Assembly (NCBI RefSeq): GCF_025465945.1
Contig: NZ_JANLNW010000006.1
Span: 1 to 64,000, forward strand
Origin: Pseudomonas sp. 6D_7.1_Bac1
Lineage (GTDB): Bacteria; Pseudomonadota; Gammaproteobacteria; Pseudomonadales; Pseudomonadaceae
DNA: 64,000 nucleotides
Direction of reading: 5' to 3'
In this document: piece by piece, positions 8,422-17,341 of the stretch
How positions within the stretch are numbered: position 1 is the stretch's first letter
Layout of the letters: each line of letters starts with the position of its first letter
Translations under genes and position numbers: made by a program
The notes under the pieces: generated by a model
Told to the model about the DNA's origin: nothing
Databases searched by the model: none
Seen by the model: only the letters and a program-made list of their open reading frames with translations

Positions 8422-10245
8422 TCAGCCTTCGATCTCGATCAGGATTTCGCCCGGGTTGACCCGGTCGCCCTTGGCCACGTGGATGGCGGTAACTTTACCG
8501 GCGATGGCCGCTTGCACTTCGGTTTCCATCTTCATCGCTTCGGTGATCAGCACAGCCTGGCCGGCTTTCACGGTGTCGCCTTCCTTGACCAGCACATCGA
8601 CGATGTTGCCTGGCATGGTGGTGCTGACATGGCCCGGTGCGCTGGCTTGCTTGCGCTTGCTGCTGCCGCCGCTGACGAATTCGTTGAGCGGCTCGAACAC
8701 CACTTCTTCCGGCATGCCGTCGATGGACAGGTAGAAGTGACGCTTGCCTTCGGCCTTGACGCCCACACCGGTGATGTCGACGCGGTAGGTTTCGCCGTGA
8801 ACGTCGATGACGAACTCGGTCGGTACACCTTCGCCACTTGCCGAGGTCACGCCATCGGCTTCTGGAATCGGCAACAGCACTTCCGGAGTCAGGGTGCCGG
8901 CTTCGCGTTCTTCAAGGAACTTGCGGCCGATGTCCGGGAACATCGCGTAGGTCAGCACGTCTTCTTCAGACTTGGCCAAGGCACCGATTTCGCCGCGCAG
9001 TTTGGTCATTTCCGGCTTGATCAAATCCGCCGGACGGACATCGATGACTTCTTCGCTGCCGATCGCCTGACGACGCAGCTTCTCGTTAACAACACCTGGC
9101 GCCTTGCCGTAGCCGCCTTGCAGGTAGAGCTTCACTTCGTTGGTGATGGTTTTGTAGCGCTCACCGGCCAACACATTGAAGAACGCCTGAGTACCGACAA
9201 TCTGCGAAGTCGGGGTCACCAGCGGTGGGAAACCAAGGTCTTCTCGAACCCGTGGAATTTCGGCCAGCACTTCGCTCATGCGGTTCAGAGCGCCCTGCTC
9301 TTTCAACTGGTTGGCGAGGTTGGAAATCATCCCGCCCGGCACCTGATTGACTTGCACCCGAGTGTCGACGGCAGTGAACTCGCTTTCGAACTGGTGGTAC
9401 TTCTTACGCACGGCGTAGAAGTACAAACCGATTTCCTGCAGCAGTTCCAGGCTGAGGCCGGTGTCGAACTCACTGCCTTTTAGCGCGGCGACCATCGACT
9501 CGGTGCCTGGGTGGCTGGTGCCCCACGCGAAACTGGAGATCGCGGTGTCGATATGGTCGGCACCATTTTCAATGGCCTTGAGTTGGCACATCGAAGCCAG
9601 GCCAGCGGTATCGTGAGAGTGAATGAACACTGGCAGCGACTGCTCGCTTTTCAGTGCCTTGACCAATTCGCCAGTGGCGTACGGGGTCAGCAGGCCCGCC
9701 ATGTCTTTGATTGCCACCGAGTCGCAACCCATGGCTTCCATTTGCTTGGCTTGCGCCACGAACGCCTCGATGGTGTGCACCGGGCTGGTGGTGTAGGCGA
9801 TGGTGCCCTGGGCGTGTTTGCCGGCGGCTTTTACCGCTTCAATGGCCACCCGCAGGTTACGCACGTCGTTCATCGCGTCGAAGATGCGGAACACGTCGAT
9901 GCCATTCACCGCAGCCTTGGCGACAAAGGCTTTGACCACGTCGTCACTGTAGTGGCGATAGCCCAACAGGTTCTGGCCGCGCAGGAGCATTTGCAGACGG
10001 GTGTTAGGCAACGCCGCGCGCAGTTTGCGCAGGCGCTCCCACGGGTCTTCTTTGAGGAAACGTACGCAGGCATCGAAGGTCGCGCCGCCCCAGACTTCCA
10101 GCGACCAGTAGCCGACTTTGTCGAGCTTGTCGCAGATCGGCAGCATGTCGTCGGTGCGCATGCGGGTCGCGAGCAGCGATTGGTGGGCGTCGCGCAGGAT
10201 TGTGTCGGTTACGTGGATACGCTTTGTAGGTAAAGAATTGGTCAT
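8422..10245 (-). CDS. pycB: Pyruvate carboxylase subunit B (carboxyltransferase plus biotin carrier)
   Basis: A 607-aa subunit of the two-subunit pyruvate carboxylase, often annotated oadA. Residues about 10-275 are an HMGL-like barrel (VTDTILRDAHQSLLATRMRTDD near the start, metal-binding HSHDTAG near 210). A conserved carboxylase region follows, and the C-terminal biotinyl domain carries the biotinylated lysine in ITEAMKMETEV. It transfers carboxyl from biotin to pyruvate to form oxaloacetate (anaplerosis). Start chosen at ATG 10245 with GAGGAA upstream; the longer GTG start at 10260 would overlap the pycA stop. No Na+-pump beta or gamma subunits are encoded nearby, so a decarboxylase role is unlikely. 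Confidence 0.92.
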   Translation of the reverse strand: MTNSLPTKRIHVTDTILRDAHQSLLATRMRTDDMLPICDKLDKVGYWSLEVWGGATFDACVRFLKEDPWERLRKLRAALPNTRLQMLLRGQNLLGYRHYSDDVVKAFVAKAAVNGIDVFRIFDAMNDVRNLRVAIEAVKAAGKHAQGTIAYTTSPVHTIEAFVAQAKQMEAMGCDSVAIKDMAGLLTPYATGELVKALKSEQSLPVFIHSHDTAGLASMCQLKAIENGADHIDTAISSFAWGTSHPGTESMVAALKGSEFDTGLSLELLQEIGLYFYAVRKKYHQFESEFTAVDTRVQVNQVPGGMISNLANQLKEQGALNRMSEVLAEIPRVREDLGFPPLVTPTSQIVGTQAFFNVLAGERYKTITNEVKLYLQGGYGKAPGVVNEKLRRQAIGSEEVIDVRPADLIKPEMTKLRGEIGALAKSEEDVLTYAMFPDIGRKFLEEREAGTLTPEVLLPIPEADGVTSASGEGVPTEFVIDVHGETYRVDITGVGVKAEGKRHFYLSIDGMPEEVVFEPLNEFVSGGSSKRKQASAPGHVSTTMPGNIVDVLVKEGDTVKAGQAVLITEAMKMETEVQAAIAGKVTAIHVAKGDRVNPGEILIEIEG

Positions 10246-10256
10246 TGGAATATTCC

Positions 10257-11672
10257 TCACAGGCCTGCGTGAGCGGCGATGGCGGTGGCGATGGCCAGGG
10301 CCAGCTCTTCGGGTTTGCGCTTGATCGAGTAGTTGGTCAGCTCGGGATGGCTTTCAACGAAGCTGGTGTTGAACTGACCGCTACGGAATTCCGGGTTACG
10401 CAGGATTTCCTGGTAATAAGCGGCGGTGGTCTTGACCCCTTGCAGACGCATGTCGTCGAGGGCGCGCAAGCCACGGTCCATCGCTTCTTCCCAAGTCAGT
10501 GCCCAGACCACCAGTTTCAAGCACATGGAATCGTAAAACGGTGGGATGGTATAACCGGTATAGATCGCCGTGTCGGTACGTACGCCGGGACCGCCGGGTG
10601 CGTAGTAACGGGTGATCTTGCCGAAACTCGGCAGGAAGTTGTTTTTCGGGTCTTCGGCGTTGATCCGGAATTGCAGCGCGAAACCGCGGTGCTGGATGTC
10701 TTCCTGTTTCACTGACAGTGGCAGGCCGGACGCAATGCGGATCTGCTCGCGGACGATGTCGATGCCGGTGATTTCTTCGGTGATGGTGTGTTCCACCTGC
10801 ACCCGGGTGTTCATCTCCATGAAGTACACCTCGCCCTCGGCGAGCAGGAACTCCACGGTACCGGCGTTCTCGTAACCTACCGCCTTGGCCGCACGCACCG
10901 ACAGGTCGCCGATATAGGCGCGTTGTTCTGGCGTCAGTTGCGGGCTCGGGGCGATTTCGATCAGCTTCTGGTTACGACGCTGGATCGAGCAATCACGCTC
11001 GAACAGGTGCACCACATTGCCAAAGCTGTCGCCAAGGATCTGCGCTTCAATGTGCTTGGGATTGACGATGCATTTTTCGAGGAAGACTTCCGCCGAACCA
11101 AAGGCCTTGGTCGCTTCGGAAATCACTCGGGGGAACGCTTGCTCCAGTTCTTCGCGGCTGTTGCAGCGACGAATCCCGCGACCGCCACCACCGGAAGTAG
11201 CCTTGAGCATCACCGGGTAACCGATGCGATCGCCTTCGGTCAGGGCTTCGGCGATGTCGGCGACGTTGCCTTCAGTACCTGGTGTGACCGGCACACCGGC
11301 CTTGATCATGCTGCGGCGGGCTTCGGTCTTGTCGCCCATGCGGCGAATGACTTCCGCCGACGGGCCAATGAATTTGATGCCGCGCTCAGCGCAGATATCG
11401 GCCAACTCGGCGTTTTCCGAAAGAAAGCCATAACCTGGGTGCAACGCGTCGCAACCGGTTTCCACCGCCAGGTTCACCAGCTTGCGCGGGTTCAGGTAAC
11501 CGGCCAGTGGCTCGGCACCAATGCTGTGGGCTTCATCGGCGCGTTTGACATGCAACGCATGGCGATCGGCGTCGGAATAGATCGCGACCGAACGAATGCC
11601 CATCTCGGCGCAGGCACGTACGATTCGTACGGCAATCTCACCACGGTTGGCAATCAGGATTTTTTTTATCAC
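10257..11672 (-). CDS. pycA: Pyruvate carboxylase subunit A (biotin carboxylase)
   Basis: A 471-aa ATP-grasp biotin carboxylase. The N-terminal Rossmann-like part reads IKKILIANRGEIAVRIVRAC, the ATP-binding loop is KATSGGGGRGIR near residue 159, and catalytic stretches EMNTRVQVEHTITEE and QFRINAED follow. It carboxylates biotin on PycB using bicarbonate and ATP. Length and neighbour distinguish it from AccC, whose gene normally follows accB. It lies 11 bases upstream of pycB and is divergent from a LysR regulator, an arrangement I recall for P. aeruginosa pycR-pycA-pycB. Confidence 0.92.
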   Translation of the reverse strand: MIKKILIANRGEIAVRIVRACAEMGIRSVAIYSDADRHALHVKRADEAHSIGAEPLAGYLNPRKLVNLAVETGCDALHPGYGFLSENAELADICAERGIKFIGPSAEVIRRMGDKTEARRSMIKAGVPVTPGTEGNVADIAEALTEGDRIGYPVMLKATSGGGGRGIRRCNSREELEQAFPRVISEATKAFGSAEVFLEKCIVNPKHIEAQILGDSFGNVVHLFERDCSIQRRNQKLIEIAPSPQLTPEQRAYIGDLSVRAAKAVGYENAGTVEFLLAEGEVYFMEMNTRVQVEHTITEEITGIDIVREQIRIASGLPLSVKQEDIQHRGFALQFRINAEDPKNNFLPSFGKITRYYAPGGPGVRTDTAIYTGYTIPPFYDSMCLKLVVWALTWEEAMDRGLRALDDMRLQGVKTTAAYYQEILRNPEFRSGQFNTSFVESHPELTNYSIKRKPEELALAIATAIAAHAGL

Positions 11673-11809
11673 TTGGAGGTTCCCTTGAGCCGGTTGCTAC
11701 CCACGACCCCTGGACCGGGTCGGCGCGTGACTAAATGTTTCAAGCCAGTCGCACAGCCACACTAGCCCGCTCAAGGGATTAACAAAAATCAATAATTATT
11801 GGGTCAGGC

Positions 11810-11825
11810 ATAAGTAAAGACTTAT
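11810..11825. promoter_or_regulatory. Palindrome ATAAGT-N4-ACTTAT between pycA and the LysR gene
   Basis: Perfect 6-bp arms (11810-11815 and 11820-11825) around AAAG, in the 190-bp divergent region. The palindrome has the T-N11-A geometry of LysR-type operators and lies 38 bases upstream of the regulator start, where it could serve autorepression and pyc activation. The function is inferred from position and symmetry only. Confidence 0.55.
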
Positions 11826-11862
11826 AGTTGAACGACCAGCCTGCGGCAAGAGTCTCTAGATA

Positions 11863-12825
11863 ATGCGTAAGTCCTTGATGCGTATGACATTACGCCAACT
11901 TCAGATCTTCAATGAAGTCTGCGATTTGCGTTCCTACAGCCGTGCAGCCGATGAAATGTCGCTCACACAACCAGCCGTCAGCCTACAGATTCGTCAGCTT
12001 GAAGAGCTGATTGGTCAACCTTTGTTCGATTATGTCGGCAAAAAGCTCTACATGACCGAAGCGGCTGAAGCGTTACAGCGCGCCAGTCGGGATATTTTCG
12101 GGCGCCTGGAGAACCTTGATATGCAGCTCTCGGACATGCAAGGTTCTCTGCAAGGTCAGCTGAAACTGGCGGTGGAGTCCAGCGCGAAGTACTTCGTCCC
12201 GCACCTGTTTGCCGCCTTCAAGCGCCAGCACCCGGAAGTGAACCTGCAACTGACGGTGGTCAACCGCGGACAGGTGATCCGGCGCCTGTCCGACAATCGT
12301 GACGATCTGGTGATCATGTCCATGGTGCCACAGGACATGGGGCTGGAGTTCTTGCCGTTCCTCAACAACCCGATCGTCGCCGTGGCGCCACCGGATCATC
12401 CGCTGTGCCACATGGGGCCTCTGCGCTTGCAGGATCTTGAGCCCTACACGCTGCTGTTGCGCGAGCCTGGCTCAGGGACTCGATTGGCGTGCGAAGAGTA
12501 CTTCAAAGAGAAACGTGTGCACTTCAACCAGACTCAGGAAGTCTCGTCGGCCGAAGCCCAGCGTGAATGCGTGGTGGCAGGTCTGGGCCTGGCCTTGTTA
12601 ACGCGCCACGCCCTGAACCTGGAGTTGGCGACTGGCGGTCTCAAAGAGTTGCCAGTCGAAGAGCTGCCGCTGTATCGCAGCTGGTGCCTGGTGCAAGCCA
12701 AAGCCAAACGCCTGTCACCGGTCGCGCATGCGTTCCTGGGGTTTATCCGCAGTGAACGGGTGCAGATCAGCGCGCTGGTTGAGCGCTTCGACGCGAAGCT
12801 GCCGGTTTTGCCTGCCAGTAGTTGA
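11863..12825 (+). CDS. pycR: LysR-type transcriptional regulator of the pyruvate carboxylase operon (PycR-like)
   Basis: A 320-aa LysR regulator: N-terminal winged helix (LRQLQIFNEVCDLRSYSRAADEMSLTQPAVSLQIRQLEELIG, residues about 10-50) and a LysR effector-binding domain (about 95-300). It is divergent from pycA, with a palindrome in between. Two ATG codons near the start (11863 and 11881) are possible; the second gives MTLRQLQIF, the usual LysR beginning. The role as pyc regulator rests on position and resemblance to P. aeruginosa pycR. Confidence 0.85.
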   Translation: MRKSLMRMTLRQLQIFNEVCDLRSYSRAADEMSLTQPAVSLQIRQLEELIGQPLFDYVGKKLYMTEAAEALQRASRDIFGRLENLDMQLSDMQGSLQGQLKLAVESSAKYFVPHLFAAFKRQHPEVNLQLTVVNRGQVIRRLSDNRDDLVIMSMVPQDMGLEFLPFLNNPIVAVAPPDHPLCHMGPLRLQDLEPYTLLLREPGSGTRLACEEYFKEKRVHFNQTQEVSSAEAQRECVVAGLGLALLTRHALNLELATGGLKELPVEELPLYRSWCLVQAKAKRLSPVAHAFLGFIRSERVQISALVERFDAKLPVLPASS

Positions 12826-12976
12826 GCTCCAGATCCGGATATTCACCGATCTCGGCCAGAAGCTGGCGGTGCTCGCAACGATCTTCAATTGCACGGCGAA
12901 ACGCCATGCGACGCTGGTCTTCTTGCTGACGGCGGGTTTTGACTGCGCTGTTGCGTTCTTCGTAGTGCTGGGCCAT
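12767..12976 (-). CDS. Small PA3496-family protein (putative)
   Basis: A 69-aa charged protein, MAQHYEERNSAVKTRRQQED at the start, with an Arg/Glu-rich helix and the pattern YPDLELNYWQ near the end. It resembles a small Pseudomonas family labelled 'putative envelope integrity protein' (PA3496 family); I recall the resemblance but cannot test it. It has no signal peptide or membrane segment, so the family label should not be taken as function. It overlaps the 3' end of the LysR gene tail to tail by 59 bases. Confidence 0.6.
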   Translation of the reverse strand: MAQHYEERNSAVKTRRQQEDQRRMAFRRAIEDRCEHRQLLAEIGEYPDLELNYWQAKPAASRRSAQPAR

Positions 12977-13089
12977 TTCGAGTCTCCCAAGGCGAGTACG
13001 GGAATTTCAAGATAGGCGCGAGGGATGACGGTTTGGCGGCGGGTCGATGACAGAGTGATGAACGTTGCCGAGGTGTATTTGAGGACGCT

Positions 13090-13155
13090 ATCGCGAGCAG
13101 GCTCGCTCCCACATTTAACCGTGGTCCCATGTGGGAGCGAGCCTGCTCGCGATAA
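13090..13155. repeat. REPIN-like inverted REP pair
   Basis: The plus strand reads tatcgcgagcaggctcgc... and then ...gcgagcctgctcgcgata: two head-to-head REP units with about 20 bases between the 'cccaca' and 'tgtggg' ends. It lies between two minus-strand genes (12767-12976 and 13191-14057). Same family as 1-64 and 19549-19637. Confidence 0.85.
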
Positions 13156-13190
13156 GGCCGGAACGGCCTTCCAGCCATTTCAGGTCAGAC

Positions 13191-14057
13191 TCAGTCGTCC
13201 AGCGCTTTGACCGACTTGGGTGACAGGCGCAGGCTGCGAAGGCTGCGTTTGACGCTCTTGAGGTGATTGACCAGACTCGGCCCGCGCGCCATGGCCACGC
13301 CCATGGCCAATACATCGATCACCACCAGGTGCGCGATACGCGAGGTCAGTGGCGTATAGATCTCGGTGTCTTCGTGCACATCGATCGCCAGGTTGACGGT
13401 CGACAACTCGGCCAACGGGGTCTGACTTGGGCACAAGGTGATCAGCGAGGCACCGCTCTCACGGACCAGATTGGCGGTGATCAACAGGTCCTTGGAACGA
13501 CCCGACTGGGAAATGCAGATCGCCACATCCGTCGGTTTCAGCGTGACCGCCGACATCGCCTGCATGTGCGGGTCGGAATAGGCCGCAGCGGTCAGCAGTA
13601 ACCGGAAGAATTTATGTTGGGCATCCGCAGCAACGGCGCCAGACGCACCAAAACCATAGAACTCGACGCGCTGAGCCTGAGACATGAGCGTCACAGCTTT
13701 CTGCAACTCCACCGGATCGAGCTTCTCGCGAACCTCCATCAGGGTGTGCAGGGTGGTATCGAAAATCTTCAGGCTGTAGTCGGCGACCGAATCGTCTTCG
13801 TGAATCGCGAACTGCCCGAAGCTCGCCCCTGCTGCCAGGCTTTGCGCCAGTTTCAGCTTCAAGTCCTGAAAACCCGAACAACCGATGGCGCGGCAGAAGC
13901 GCACGATGGTCGGCTCGCTGATGCCGACGCTGTGGGCCAGATCGGCCATGGAACTGTGCATCACAGCCGCAGGGTCAAGCAGCACGTGATCGGCAACCTT
14001 GAGCTCCGATTTGCGTAACAGGTGGCGAGACTGGGCGATATGTTGCAACAGGTTCAA
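13191..14057 (-). CDS. MurR/RpiR family transcriptional regulator, HexR-like paralogue
   Basis: A 288-aa regulator with an N-terminal RpiR helix-turn-helix (MADLAHSVGISEPTIVRFCRAIG, about residues 38-60) and a C-terminal SIS sugar-phosphate-binding domain (about 120-255; FYGFGASGAVAADAQHKF, then ISQSGRSKDLL). The family senses sugar phosphates such as KDPG for HexR. It is not in a zwf-pgl-eda cluster here, so I treat it as a paralogue rather than HexR itself. A HexR-type palindrome 47 bases upstream (14104-14120) argues for autoregulation and a shared regulon. Confidence 0.85.
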   Translation of the reverse strand: MNLLQHIAQSRHLLRKSELKVADHVLLDPAAVMHSSMADLAHSVGISEPTIVRFCRAIGCSGFQDLKLKLAQSLAAGASFGQFAIHEDDSVADYSLKIFDTTLHTLMEVREKLDPVELQKAVTLMSQAQRVEFYGFGASGAVAADAQHKFFRLLLTAAAYSDPHMQAMSAVTLKPTDVAICISQSGRSKDLLITANLVRESGASLITLCPSQTPLAELSTVNLAIDVHEDTEIYTPLTSRIAHLVVIDVLAMGVAMARGPSLVNHLKSVKRSLRSLRLSPKSVKALDD

Positions 14058-14103
14058 AGGGCAGGACTCATTGTTATTGGCTGACGCCGGGGATGTAGCA
14101 AGT

Positions 14104-14120
14104 TTGTAGTTATACTACAA
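14104..14120. promoter_or_regulatory. HexR/RpiR-type operator palindrome
   Basis: TTGTAGT (14104-14110), TAT, ACTACAA (14114-14120): perfect 7-bp arms around a 3-bp centre. It fits the known HexR pattern TGTARTWWWAYTACA at every position. It lies 47 bases upstream of the RpiR-family gene, whose product is the obvious ligand; the true HexR could also bind here. Confidence 0.8.
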
Positions 14121-14211
14121 GAATTCGCTTTTTGCCTGTTCAATGCGTAACTCGATACCCCTGTTTTGGCCGGGCACACCCCATGTAGCAACTGGCGCAG
14201 TCTGCGCTCCG

Positions 14212-17082
14212 TTACGCAAAGGGATTATCGGCACGTAATAGTTCAGCCACGGCAAACGCTTCCACCGGCCGACTGATCAGGTAACCCTGGACCTCATCGC
14301 ATAGCTCGGCCTTGAGGAATTCAAGCTGTTCCGGACGCTCGACACCTTCAGCCACCACCTTGAGCGACAGACCGTGGGCCATGGCGATGATTGCCCGGGT
14401 AATCGCTGCGTCTTCACCGCCCTCGCCCAGCCCACGAATAAACGCCTGATCAATCTTCACGTAGTCCACAGGGATGCGCTTGAGGTAGCTCAGCGACGAA
14501 TAGCCGGTGCCAAAATCGTCGATCGCCAGTTTCACCCCAAGGTCGCGTAACTGCTGGAAGGTCGCGATGATGTGCTCAACGCTGTCCAGCAACTGGCTTT
14601 CGGTCAGTTCCAGCTCGAGGTAGTGCGGCGCCAGACCGGTTTCCTCAAGCACCTGACGCACCAGACTGACCAGTTTGCCCTGACGCAACTGATGGACCGA
14701 CAGATTGACCGAAACCCGAATCGGCTCCAGCCCCTGACGCTGCCACTCGCACGCTTGCCAACAGGCCTGACGCAGCACGAACTCACCAATCGGCCCGATC
14801 AGCCCGGTTTCTTCAGCCAGACCAATAAAATCTCCCGGCGGCACCCGGCCCATGGTCGGATGGTCCCAGCGCACCAGCGCTTCGGCGGCGTTCAGCCGGC
14901 CAGTGGCGAGGCAGAGTTTCGGTTGGTAAAACACCTTCAACTGCTTTTCTTCGATGGCCTTGCGCAGGTGGTTCTCCAGCTGCAAACGCTCAAGGGTGCT
15001 GGCCTGCAGGCTGTCGGTATAGAACTGGAAATTGTTTCCGCCCAGGTGCTTGGCATGCTGCATGGCCATGTTCGACTGGCTGACCAATGCAGAAATTTCC
15101 CGCGCGTTGTCCGGCAACATACTGATGCCCATTGACGCACTGACCACCAGCTCATGACCTTCAACGGTCAAAGGCAAGCGCAGCTTGGTCGACAATCGGG
15201 TGGCGACCCGCGCCAGACTCGACAGATTGCCGTATGCGTCGAACAGCACCGCAAACTCGTCGCCGGACAAGCGTGCAATGGTGTCCGCCTCCGGTAACGC
15301 GTTGACCAGACGCCGAGCCATTTTCTGCAACATCTGATCGGCGACTTCATGGCCGAGGCTGTCGTTGAGCAATTTGAAGCGGTCCAGATTGATGTGCAGC
15401 AGCGCCAGGCTCCGGCCGCCCTGCCGTACCCGTTGATGGGCTTCATTCAGGCGTTCGCGGAACAATGAGCGGTTGGCCAGGCCGGTCAGTTCGTCGTAAT
15501 GGGTCAGGTAGCGCATGCGCTCTTCGGATTCGCGCCGGGCTGATAGGTCGGCAAAGAAGCCCACAATATGGCTGACATTTCCCCGAATATCGCGCACCAC
15601 GTTCAGTTGCAGCCACTGCGGGTAGAGCTCGCCGTTTTTGCGCGCCTCCACCAATTCGCCCTGCCAGCTGCCGTGTTGCTCCAGCGCCTGATGGATCGCC
15701 GGATAGTGCCGCCGCGCGTCACGACTGCACGGCAACTCGACTACATTGCGCCCCAACAAATCTTCAATCTGATACCCGGTAACCCGGCTGAACGCCTGAT
15801 TGACCGCGATCAACGCGTAATCCGGGTCAAAAATCACAATGCCTTCGCTGGCCGCTTCAAACACCGTCGCCGCCAGTTGCCGCTGTTCTTCCAGGCCTTT
15901 GCTGACGCTGATGTCACGTCGGGTGCCGACCATGCGGATCACCCGCCCGTTGGCGCCACGCTCCACCGCTCGCCCTCGGTCTTCGATCCAGACCCAATGG
16001 CCATCGCCGTGGCGCACGCGATATTCGATCTGATAATCCTCGGTGCGACCCTTCAAATGCTCGACCAGCGCCCGCCGCAGCGGTGGCAAGTCCAGTGGAT
16101 GCAGGCGCGGCTTCAGGTGGCTGAGCATCGCCGTGACGAATTCCGGCTCAATGCCGAACAACTCTTTGAGTTGGGTGTGATGCACTTCGTCTGTTTGCAG
16201 ATTCCAGTCCCATAACCCCAGCTCGCTGGCCTTCAACGCCAGCGCCAGCCGCGCTTCGCTCTTGCTCAGGGCCTGGTTGGCGGCATCCAGTTCGCGGCTA
16301 CGCTGGGCGACGCGGCTTTCGAGGCCGACCTGAGCTTCACGCAGTTCTTCTTCGGCATGGCGGCGCTGTTCGATTTCCCGCGCCAGCTCCTGATTGAGCA
16401 GTTCGCTGCGACTTTGCGCCTGCTGCAAATGTTCGATCAGCGCCTGATTCTGGAAGCGCCGCATCAACTCGCGCTGGATCAGCCGGTTGACCTGCCACGC
16501 GACCACACTCAAGGAGCCCAGCAGAATCAGCCCGAGCCAGCCCCAGCCTTGCTGCTGTTCATCGCCGCCCCAGAACAAATAGCCGATTGCCGGTAACAGG
16601 CACGGCAAGGTAAACGACAGGAAAGCTGGCAGGCTCACCGCATAGGCAACACTGGCCGAGAGGGTCGCTGCGCCGATCAGGCCGAATACCCAGGCTTGTT
16701 GCAGAAAGCTGTCGGTGGGCACCAGGGCAATGCCAGCGGCGGCCAGGGTCAGGCCGCTGATGGCCGAGCCCAGCAGAAACATTCGGCGCCAGATCGGCTG
16801 CGCCTGACGGCTGGGCATCGCCGAATCGAAGGCCGCGACCTGAATCACTCGCAACGCCACCAGCGACAGTAGCCAGATCAGCCAGATGCTCACCAGCAAG
16901 TAGCGCTGCGGGCTCCAGAGCAACCCGGCGCAGACCAGACCATTGATCAACATGAACAGCGTGGGCAGCAACGAACCCTGATACAACAGGCGTGTGCGCT
17001 CGACCGCCATTTCCATGGCGTACTGTTTGCGGATAACCCGAGGTTCCACAAGAGGGCCCGACAGGCTGGAGCTGAGGGTCAT
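14212..17082 (-). CDS. Membrane-bound PAS-GGDEF-EAL cyclic-di-GMP protein
   Basis: A 956-aa protein from the ATG at 17082 (MTLSSSLSG; the reading frame extends to 17286 and an ATG at 17115 is possible, but none has a strong ribosome site). Residues about 35-210 contain five to six hydrophobic segments, then a coiled coil, two PAS domains (the first with the PAS_3 pattern RHGDGHWVWIEDRGRAV), a GGDEF domain (SGDEF, an active-type motif) and an EAL domain with EALVRW, ELTESQLLD and DDFGTGYSSL intact. Both cyclase and phosphodiesterase sites look complete; no RxxD inhibitory site is seen before SGDEF. It senses an unknown signal at the inner membrane and is divergent from uvrD. Confidence 0.9.
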   Translation of the reverse strand: MTLSSSLSGPLVEPRVIRKQYAMEMAVERTRLLYQGSLLPTLFMLINGLVCAGLLWSPQRYLLVSIWLIWLLSLVALRVIQVAAFDSAMPSRQAQPIWRRMFLLGSAISGLTLAAAGIALVPTDSFLQQAWVFGLIGAATLSASVAYAVSLPAFLSFTLPCLLPAIGYLFWGGDEQQQGWGWLGLILLGSLSVVAWQVNRLIQRELMRRFQNQALIEHLQQAQSRSELLNQELAREIEQRRHAEEELREAQVGLESRVAQRSRELDAANQALSKSEARLALALKASELGLWDWNLQTDEVHHTQLKELFGIEPEFVTAMLSHLKPRLHPLDLPPLRRALVEHLKGRTEDYQIEYRVRHGDGHWVWIEDRGRAVERGANGRVIRMVGTRRDISVSKGLEEQRQLAATVFEAASEGIVIFDPDYALIAVNQAFSRVTGYQIEDLLGRNVVELPCSRDARRHYPAIHQALEQHGSWQGELVEARKNGELYPQWLQLNVVRDIRGNVSHIVGFFADLSARRESEERMRYLTHYDELTGLANRSLFRERLNEAHQRVRQGGRSLALLHINLDRFKLLNDSLGHEVADQMLQKMARRLVNALPEADTIARLSGDEFAVLFDAYGNLSSLARVATRLSTKLRLPLTVEGHELVVSASMGISMLPDNAREISALVSQSNMAMQHAKHLGGNNFQFYTDSLQASTLERLQLENHLRKAIEEKQLKVFYQPKLCLATGRLNAAEALVRWDHPTMGRVPPGDFIGLAEETGLIGPIGEFVLRQACWQACEWQRQGLEPIRVSVNLSVHQLRQGKLVSLVRQVLEETGLAPHYLELELTESQLLDSVEHIIATFQQLRDLGVKLAIDDFGTGYSSLSYLKRIPVDYVKIDQAFIRGLGEGGEDAAITRAIIAMAHGLSLKVVAEGVERPEQLEFLKAELCDEVQGYLISRPVEAFAVAELLRADNPFA

Positions 17083-17341
17083 AGGCAATGTTCTTGTTCT
17101 TATAATGGTGAGCATGCGAGCCCGAAACTCGACGGAGCATACACAAGCAATGGCCCGGACCAAACTGCTCCAGATCATAAAAACAGCAAAAAAAATGGCC
17201 CGCTGCAACCGCTCAAAACCGCAGAAGCGCGGCCCATCAAGGCTTGCTGCAAGTGACTGACCGGTCGTCCTCCAGGATTCTTTCATCGGTTAATGCAAAG
17301 CTCGGTTTGCCCGGTATGGCTCGGCGCCCTAGAATGCCCCA

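Noticed and set aside
8422..10245. Reading the PycB gene as oxaloacetate decarboxylase of a sodium pump
   Set aside because: No beta or gamma pump subunit is nearby and the biotin carboxylase partner is adjacent.
13191..14057. Calling this gene hexR outright
   Set aside because: The true Pseudomonas HexR gene belongs to the zwf-pgl-eda cluster, and this protein differs from the HexR sequence I recall; a paralogue is safer.
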